DNA from: Lineus longissimus | Taxonomy: Eukaryota > Nemertea > Pilidiophora > Heteronemertea > Lineidae | Reading direction: 5' to 3' | Assembly (NCBI RefSeq): GCF_910592395.1 | Contig: NC_088315.1 | Location: 20,318,219-20,382,218, forward strand | Length of the DNA: 64,000 nucleotides | Shown here: piece by piece, positions 1 through 9,000 of the stretch | Layout of the letters: the number at the start of each line of letters is the position of its first letter | Numbering within the stretch: the stretch's first letter is position 1 | Position numbers and translations under genes: made by a program | The notes under the pieces: generated by a model | Database searches by the model: none | What the model saw: the letters and a program-made list of their open reading frames with translations, nothing else | What the model was told of the DNA's origin: nothing

Positions 1-505
1 ATGTTGATCAGACTACTATAACAAGACTTGGAAGAGAGTTTTTTCAGTATTTGAATTTGTTTTACTTTATAGGACACCATGTCAACCGTCAGATTGAGCT
101 ATATAATGTCAGATATAAGTCAGATTGAGGTGTGTCTATTTAGGCGATGCATGATCGTACAAGTTTGAACAACTTGACGTGAAACAGGTTTACGCACGTA
201 GGCGTTTGCTCTGTGTTGTTGTTTTTTTTGCATACATGTACACCTCGGTCAAAAGTAAACGAACACTTGAAATTTCCACATAATATCTCCTTAAACATGG
301 ACTACCCTCAAAAAGTTTGGGAACACCTACGCCACATTTTCTGTTCCCTATACAAGTATGGATCGGTTGAGTATCACAGTTCGGTATGGGGTTTACAATC
401 GACCTTTACAAACACCTCATCTAAATATCCATTTCAAGAAAAGTCTTGTCGATTAGCACGTATGATAATTACCCCTAACAAACACAAATTCCACACCTCT
501 TGAAT
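1..505. other. No gene recognised
   Basis: AT-rich sequence with no frame that resembles a known protein. The one short open frame here (213-503, +) has no recognisable motif and no supporting signals, so I do not call it. The stretch lies just beyond the 3' end of the LINE remnant on the minus strand. Confidence 0.5.
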
Positions 506-556
506 GTAAGTCAGTAAGTAAGTAAGTAAGTTAGTAAGTAAGTAAGTGAGTAAAAT
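506..556. repeat. (GTAA)n tetranucleotide microsatellite, likely LINE 3' tail
   Basis: About eleven near-perfect GTAA units with two single-base variants. Read on the minus strand this is a (TTAC)n tract lying 3' of the LINE coding remnant at 692-1306. Several non-LTR clades end in short tandem repeats rather than poly(A), so I infer that this tract is the 3' tail of that element. A (TTTA)n run follows at 573-595. Confidence 0.6.
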
Positions 557-691
557 TTTATTGCTCGATCTTACAATTTATTTATTTATTTATTAAACCT
601 CCATATACATGAAGAACACATAGTACATCAAATTACGGTAATAAATAGGATGCCTGAACACATACATAAAATCACAGTATCATATACACAG

Positions 692-1306
692 TTAATGCCT
701 AAGCATTAATTTGACCAAGCGATGGGAGGGGGAGTCCCTGACCCCGTAGCCCTCGTTCCGCAGGAGACAGCGCAGACTGTCAACGGCACCATCCTCCGCG
801 CGGCGAGGGGCCAAAGGGTGAGGGACAGCCTCTCCCATCATCAGCTTTAATGGGTTAAAACCACATGAAAGAGTTTTTGATAAAAGTGTGCCCTTTACGG
901 AATCCATACCTTCCGATAAAAACTTAGCAAATAAAATTACATTCAAATCCCTTGCGGGGGAGTCAGTTTTAAAAATGTTTCTATATAATTTGGCACAATT
1001 TCTATCAACTAATGGTTTAACTTTTGAAACATCCAGAGCTTCTAAAAGTCTAGTGTGGTGTGATCTTTTGGAGATACCACAAAAGTCCTTAACAAGGGTA
1101 CCCTGAGCACTCTCTAACTTAGTCACTGAATTGTCCAGGGTACTGCATTCGAGAGCAGAAGTTAAGGTAGGTTGGCACACAGATCTCCAAAGAAAGGTCT
1201 TAGTTTCAATTGATAGGCCTGGATAACACAAGCCGCTCGAAGAAAGGCCAAACGCTGCTCGTCTACATGCTAAAATTCTACTATTCACGTGATCAACTCC
1301 AGTAAG
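692..1306 (-). pseudogene. 3' remnant of a non-LTR retrotransposon (LINE) ORF2
   Basis: The minus-strand translation keeps the pattern of the region just after the reverse transcriptase palm in invertebrate LINEs. There is an 'RILACRRAAFGL' helix, then 'FLWRSVCQPTL', 'LESAQGTLVKDF' and 'KRSHHTRLLEAL'. The upstream palm and endonuclease domains are absent, so the copy is 5'-truncated, as is usual for target-primed insertion. The open frame runs on to 1444 but the extra residues look like flank, and its first codon is TTG rather than ATG. The (GTAA)n tract at 506-556 fits the 3' end. It is not expected to encode an active enzyme. The clade (CR1/L2/Jockey-like or RTE-like) cannot be fixed from this tail. 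Confidence 0.75.
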
Positions 1307-1877
1307 GCAATAAGACAATGCAATATAAAAAATACACATACACAGCACAGGACAATACATATATAAAACTGGTGAAATTGGAAATGGGTTAGGACGATAA
1401 TAAACAGAGTAGGCTTCTGGTCTGATGATATGATTATATGACAATGATAATGATTAATGGAAGTCAGCTGAGAATCGATTTGTCCTAGTATTGGTATTAG
1501 TGTGTTTTTTTATTGAGACATGTTGTAATAAAGTTGATAACATATTTACATATTTCAGTATCACCTTGGTTGTATGACATAAGGAAAGATACCTTTTGTT
1601 CACTATCAAGAGCCTGGAAGGGCGTGAAAGAATCTAGGGTCGAAAACAAATCAATTCTCTCCTGATTATACAAAGTGTAGAAAAACACTGAATGACTATT
1701 GCATAATTACTAGTAATAAATACCCATCTTTGTGTGCTATATTGAGCAGGCCTCATTACCCGGCACAATGACACCTGCTGACAGTGGATTTGAGTATTCT
1801 ATAGCCACCCAAACTGCAGCGCCTATTCACTAAGATCTCTATGTCAAAGTAGACAATATAAATTTCATTAGTAAAAT

Positions 1878-1965
1878 ATTTTGATTCGCGAAAATATTCT
1901 GCCGCGAATATATCCATCTTTCGGCATTCGCGAAAATTTTATGCCGCGAAAATTTTCCGTTCTAC
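1878..1965. repeat. TTCGCGAAAA / GCCGCGAA-rich dispersed repeat fragment
   Basis: Contains alternating motifs such as ATTCGCGAAAAT and GCCGCGAAAAT in both relative orientations. Similar words recur at 52420-52475 and more loosely at 38030-38190. This points to a family of small non-autonomous elements with GCG-rich palindromic cores. I see no coding potential. Confidence 0.5.
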
Positions 1966-3084
1966 AGTAATCAACTACCCGAGGGGAACTCGAGACTGCT
2001 AACATTTATCAATGGAAGCTTATTTCAGCCTTAGGTTTCCACCAGGCCGTTCAAAACTCCCAGTTAAAAACCGCGCTCACAGGAAATTGGATAAAAGAAT
2101 AATGAATGGTCTCCACTTATCAACGGTATGTTCCGCTGAAATCAAGGCGGAACCATACCGTTTTTTCTAGTAAGCCCATCAAAGAATGCCTGTAAGCATG
2201 TGAGATACAAACGAAGATGCCGAGATTGCTGAAGTCGACTGGGAGGGAAAAGAAACAATTGATGAGCGACTGCAACAACCTGAGCATTTCTGTGTGTCTT
2301 CTCAGTGTAGAAAAACACTGTTGTTGCTCGAATTTTACTTCGGAGTTCCGTACCGTTTTTCTTCCCGACCTGCCCTCCCAGGCCCAGCTCCTATGGACCT
2401 GGTATACGAAGCGATATAGCATTGGCATTGAGGCGTCAGGTATATACGCCCATCATGTAAATGATATGAAGAGGCTTCGGGACGTGTTTATTAATTTTTT
2501 CATTGTAAAATCCATCATTCCTAAGGTTCTTCATTCGATTGGTTGCTGTTAAAACAGTATCATATATTTGATTCAGACACACTCGACTGTAACGTAGCAT
2601 TGATTTATATGTATTATATAATACCAAACATTGAATGTTTAACAAGCTATTGGTGAGATAGCACTCAGTTCTAATTTTGAATATAGGGGGCTTTTGTTAT
2701 TTGATTAGCCTTGATTCTTTCGAGGTTGAACTTATCTCACTGCTTCTGCGTGAATTAGTTCATCAAGACAGCGTTTTACAAAAGATTTGGCACTGGGCCT
2801 CATCGAGGTTCTTATCTTGCTCTGTGCGACATAAAGATCTCGCGGCGCGTTTGCAGGTCAGCTTGTAATCGCCCGGTGAAGCACTGGTCCAATCAAGTGA
2901 TAAAAGTCGCATGTGCTTGTTGATATAGTGCTATGGTAGATTGGTACTATCTCCTAGCAGGTGTCAAATATTATGTCATTTCAATTCTCTGCATATGAAG
3001 ATGCTTCAACTCTGCATTTTCCGAGAATGGACTGCATTATATTGTTTAAATGTTTTGATTTCCAGCTCCTGAGATCTGTCCAGA
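1966..3084 (+). other. 5' flank of the ankyrin-Mab-21 gene
   Basis: Holds no recognised gene. A pyrimidine-rich stretch ending in AG at 3065, and a second AG at 3083, could be splice acceptors for a non-coding first exon. A TGA at 3070-3072 lies in frame with the large gene, so the coding frame cannot extend further upstream without splicing at 3083. No convincing TATA box is seen. Confidence 0.35.
2123..2166 (+). other. Imperfect 14-bp hairpin followed by a T run
   Basis: ACGGTATG-TTCCGC (2123-2136) pairs with GCGGAACCATACCGT (2147-2161) apart from one bulged base, across a 10-nt loop, and six T residues follow at once. In bacteria this would be a terminator. In animal DNA it could be a Pol III terminator, the end of a small RNA or a chance palindrome. 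No upstream RNA gene is recognised. Confidence 0.35.
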
Positions 3085-6000
3085 ATGCCAGCCACATGGC
3101 CCCAACTTGCTCTGATCGATGCAGCAGCATTCGGTTATTATTGGATAGTCAGATTCCTTCTCTGGACTGGAGTAGACGTGAATTGCAAAGATGATCAAGA
3201 GAACATGTTAACTCCAATCATCATCGCCTCGATTAATGAACACCAAGAGGTGGTGGATCTGTTGATTAAAGCGGGGGCGAATATAGAACAAGTCAACGAT
3301 CAGGGAAGAACTCCGTTAGGGTGTGTTTCGATAGAAGGACACCAAGAGGTGGTGAATCTGTTGATTAAAGCGGGGGCGAATATAGAATGTAAAGCCAATA
3401 ACGGGAATACTCCAATCATCAGCGCCTCGATTAATGGACACCGAGAGGTGGTGGATCTGTTGATTAAAGCGGGGGCGAATATAGAATGTAAAGACAATGA
3501 CGGGTATACTCCAATTATCATCGCCTCGATTAATGGACACCAAGAGGTGGTGGATCTGTTGATTAAAGCGGGGGCGAATATAGAACAAGTCAACGATCAG
3601 GGAAGAACTCCGTTAGGGTGTGTTTCGATAGAAGGACACCAAGAGGTGGTGAATCTGTTGATTAAAGCGGGGGCGAATATAGAATGTAAAGCCAATAACG
3701 GGAATACTCCAATCATCAGCGCCTCGATTAAAGGACACCAAGAGGTGGTGGATCTGTTGATTAAAGCGGGGGCGAATATAGAATGTAAAGCCAATAACGG
3801 GAATACTCCAATCATCAGCGCCTCGATTAAAGGACACCGAGAGGTGGTGGATCTGTTGATTAAAGCGGGGGCGAATATAGAATGTAAAGCCAATAACGGG
3901 AATACTCCAATTATCATCGCCTCGATTAAAGGACACCAAGAGGTAGTGGATCTGTTGATTAAAGCGGGGGCGAATATAGAATGTAAAGACAATGACGGGG
4001 ATACTCCAATTATCATCGCCTCGATTGAAGGACACCAAGAGGTGGTGGATCTGTTGATTAAAGCGGGGGCGAATATAGAACAAGTCAACGATCAGGGAAG
4101 AACTCCGTTAGGGTGTGTTTCGATAGAAGGACACCAAGAGGTGGTGAATCTGTTGATTAAAGCGGGGGCGAATATAGAATGTAAAGCCAATAACGGGAAT
4201 ACTCCAATCATCAGCGCCTCGATTAATGGACACCGAGAGGTGGTGGATCTGTTGATTAAAGCGGGGGCGAATATAGAATGTAAAGACAATGACGGGTATA
4301 CTCCAATTATCATCGCCTCGATTAATGGACACCAAGAGGTGGTGGATCTGTTGATTAAAGCGGGGGCGAATATAGAACAAGTCAACGATCAGGGAAGAAC
4401 TCCGTTAGGGTGTGTTTCGATAGAAGGACAGCAAGAGGTGGTGGATCTGTTGATTAAAGCGGGGGCGAATATAGAATGTAAAGCCAATAACGGGTATACT
4501 CCAATCATCAGCGCCTCGATTAATGGACACCGAGAGGTGGTGGATCTGTTGATTAAAGCGGGGGCGAATATAGAATGTAAAGCCAATAACGGGAATACTC
4601 CAATTATCATCGCCTCGATTAAAGGACACCAAGAGGTAGTGGATCTGTTGATTAAAGCGGGGGCGAATATAGAATGTAAAGACAATGACGGGGATACTCC
4701 AATTATCATCGCCTCGATTGAAGGACACCAAGAGGTGGTGGATCTGTTGATTAAAGCGGGGGCGAATATAGAATGTAAAGCCAATAACGGGAACACTCCA
4801 ATCATCTTCGCCTCGAATAATGGACACCAAGAGGTGGTGGATCTGTTGATTAAAGCGGGGGCGAATATAGAATGTAAAGACAATGGCGGGAATACTCCAA
4901 TCTTCTTCGCCTCGATTAAAGGACACCAAGAGGTGGTGGATCTGTTGATTAAAGCGGGGGCGGATATAGAACAAGTCAACGATCAGGGAAGAACTCCGTT
5001 AGGGTGTGTTTCGATAGAAGGACACCAAGAGGTGGTGGATCTGTTGATTAAAGCGGGGGCGAATATAGAATGTAAAGACAATGGCGGGAATACTCCAATC
5101 ATCATCGCCTCGATTAATGGACACCAAGAGGTGGTGGATCTATTGATTAAAGCGGGGGCGAATATAGAATGTAAAGACAATGACGGGTATACTCCAATCA
5201 TCATCGCCTCGATTAAAGGACACCAAGAGGTGGTGGATCTGTTGATTAAAGCGGGGGCGAATATAGAATGTAAAAACAATAACGGAAATACTCCAATCAT
5301 CAGCGCCTCGATTAAAGGACACCAAGAGGTGGTGGATCTGTTGATTAAAGCGGGGGCGAATATAGAATGTAAAGACAATATCGGGAATACTCCAATTATC
5401 ATCGCCTCGATTAAAGGACACCAAGAGGTAGTGGATCTGTTGATTAAAGCGGGGGCGAATATAGAACAAGTCAACGATCAGGGAAGAACTCCGTTAGGGT
5501 GTGTTTCGATAGAAGGACACCGAGAGGTGGTGGATCTGTTGATTAAAGCGGGGGCGAATATAGAAAGTAAAAACAATAACGGAAATACTCCAATCATCAG
5601 CGCCTCGTATAAAGGACACCAAGAGGTGGTGGATCTGTTGATTAAAGCGGGGGCGAATATAGAATGTAAAGACAATAGCGGGAATACTCCAATCATCATC
5701 GCCTCGATTAAAGGACACCAAGAGGTGGTGAATCTATTGATTAAAGCGGGGGCGAATATAGAACAAGTCAAAGATCAGGAAAGAACTCCGTTAGGGTGTG
5801 TTTCGATAGAAGGACACCGAGAGGTGGTGGATCTGTTGATTAAAGCGGGGGCGAATATAGAATGTAAAGACAATAACGGGTATACTCCAATCATCATCGC
5901 CTCGATTAATGGACACCAAGAGGTGGTGGATCTGTTGATTAAAGCGGGGGCGAATATAGAATGTAAAGCCAATAACGGGAATACTCCAATCATCATCGCC

Positions 6001-9000
6001 TCGATTAAAGGACACCAAGAGGTGGTGGATCTGTTGATTAAAGCGGGGGCGAATATAGAATGTAAAGACAATAGCGGGAATACTCCAATCATCATCGCCT
6101 CGATTGAAGGACACCTAGAGGTGGTGGATCTGTTGATTAAAGCGGGGGCGAATATAGAATGTAAAGACAATAACGGGTATACTCCAATCATCATCGCCTC
6201 GATTAAAGGACAACAAGAGGTGGTAGATCTGTTGATTAAAGCGGGGGCGAATATAGAATGTAAAGACAATAGCGGGAATACTCCAATCATCATCGCCTCG
6301 ACTAATGGACATCAAGAGGTGGTGGATCTGTTGATTAAAGCGGGGGCGAATATAGAATGTAAAGACAATAGCGGGAATACTCCAATCATCATCGCCTCGA
6401 CTAATGGACATCAAGAGGTGGTGAATCTGTTGATTAAAGCGGGGGCGAATATAGAATGTAAAGACAATAACGGGTATACTCCAATCATCATCGCCTCGAT
6501 TAAAGGACAACAAGAGGTGGTAGATCTGTTGATTAAAGCGGGGGCGAATATAGAATGTAAAGACAATAGCGGGAATACTCCAATCATCATCGCCTCTAGT
6601 ATTGGACACCAAGAGGTGGTGGATCTGTTGATTAAAGCGGGGGCGAATATAGAATGTAAAAACAATGCCGGGAATACTCCAATCATCATCGCCTCGATTA
6701 AAGGACACCAAGAGGTGGTGAATCTATTGATTAAAGCGGGGGCGAATATAGAATGTAAAGACAATGGCAGGAATACTCCAATCATCATCGCCTCGACTAA
6801 TGGACACCAAGAGGTGGTGGATCTGTTGATTAAAGCGGGGGCGAATATAGAATGTAAAATCAATAACGGGTATACTCCAATCATCATCGCCTCGATTAAA
6901 GGACACCAAGAGGTGGTGAATCTATTGATTAAAGCGGGGGCGAATATAGAATGTAAAGACAATGGCAGGAATACTCCAATCATCATCGCCTCGAATAATG
7001 GACACCAAGAGGTGGTGAATCTGTTGATTAAAGCGGGGGCGAATATAGAATGTAAAGACAATGACGGGAATACTCCAATCATCTTCGCCTCGATTGAAGG
7101 ACACCAAGAGGTGGTGAATCTGTTGATTAAAGCGGGGGCGAATATAGAACAAGTCAACGATCAGGGAAGAACTCCGTTAGGGTGTGTTTCGATAGAAGGA
7201 CACCAAGAGGTGGTGGATCTGTTGATTAAAGCGGGGGCGAATATAGAATGTAAAGCCAATAACGGGAATACTCCAATCATCATCGCCTCGATTAAAGGAC
7301 ACCAAGAGGTGGTGGATCTGTTGATTAAAGCGGGGGCGAATATAGAATGTAAAGACAATGGCGGGAATACTCCAATCATCTTCGCCTTGATTAAAGGACA
7401 CCAAGAGGTGGTGGATCTGTTGATTAAAGCGGGGGCGAATATAGAATGTAAAGACAATAAGGGGAATACTCCAATCATCATCGCCTCGACTAATGGACAC
7501 CAAGAGGTGGTGGATCTGTTGATTAAAGCGGGGGCGAATATAGAATGTAAAGACAATATCGGGAATACTCCAATTATCATCGCCTCGACTGAAGGACATA
7601 AGGATGTGGTGGATCTTTTAATTAAAGGGGGTGCTATCATTGAACACAGTAACCATCAAAACGACACTGCAATAGTTTGCGCAGCTAAATCGAGTAATGT
7701 TGAAATTGTAGACCTTTTGTTGGAAAAAGGTGCTTGTTCCAAAAGTGCTAGTTATGGATCGATATTAAATATCGGTGCGACATTTGGAAGACGACGGATC
7801 GTTGAATATCTTCTGAGACGCGAGATGTCCTCAGAAAGCCGTGACTCGAAAGGAAATACCCCATTGCAAAATGCAATCGTAAACGGTCATCTCTCAGTGG
7901 TCCAACTCCTAATAAATAGTGGAGCAAATACATCCATATTGAACTTTACTTCAGAGAATATTATGTATTCTGCTGCTTCGTGTGGCCATGCCGATATCGT
8001 GAAATACTTGGGAAGCAGAGATACACGGAAGTTATTGGATTTGCACAATGCCAGTGGGTGGTCTCCTATTGCCAAGGCAGTTTCAGGTGGTCATTTTCGG
8101 ACAGTTAGACAACTTCATCAGCTTGGAGCTGACATCAACTGCAGTGTAGATGGAAAAGGACTACTTCAACTAGCAGCTGAGTCCGGTTGCCTAGATATCT
8201 ATCAATATCTCATCATCGCTGGGCTTGACTGCAAACGACCCAACATCCATGGGCTGAGGGCTTACGAATGCTTCCCCTTTCAATCAAAAGTTGATTATCA
8301 AGCATGCAATCGATTAGGACATTCCTCCGAACAAGGTCTCTCTTACGTCATGTCGGGATTAAATGGCCAGGATGCTACACTCCAGTATAAACACAAACTA
8401 TCAGAACTATCAGGTATACCGGGACTAGGCAGAGTGAATATTATCGAGGGTGGTGTTTCAGAAACTGTCATGAAGTTTGTAAAAGAGGAGGAGGTTGTTA
8501 AGGGTTTAGAGTTATGCGGAAGTTCGGCTGAGGGCACGAAGGTTCAGCTGCCTGACGAAATGGATTTCCTTAGATTACCATTTTCCGATCATCTCTCTCG
8601 AAACGAAGTGGTTGACACCTTACATGGGTATAAGTATATACAAGCTAGAAACTTTAAGAACAGGTTTTTATCAAGTAAAGCAATCCATGAGATTGTAAGC
8701 GAAAGCGTAGAATCCAGAGCAAAAGCCAAAGAGTCTAAAAAAAGAGGAGAAATCCTTTCGCAGGCAGTTGCTGGAGGAGGCGGTGCCAGTGTTCCTGTGA
8801 CTATCAGATGGCCCGATAATAAACCTTCAAAACGCATTGTCTCAGAGCATATAATAACAACCTTACCTGTAGATGATTGGCTCGATGATTGGCAAGATGA
8901 TTGGTCCGATGATGCACTACAGAAAAAAGAATCTGAAAGTGAGGTAACGGCGGACGTTTGTATTTATCAACGGACTGGAGACATCTTTTCTCAAGCTGAT

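Noticed and set aside
2677-2868. Upstream exon of the ankyrin gene ending at a GT donor near 2857
   Set aside because: Joining it in its own frame to the acceptors at 3065 or 3083 gives the wrong frame for the ankyrin repeats.
3300-7640. Long minus-strand open frames with 'FAPALINRSTTSWCP' repeats
   Set aside because: They are antisense shadows of the 99-bp ankyrin unit, which has no stop in two reverse frames. They exist in parallel in both frames and end with the array.
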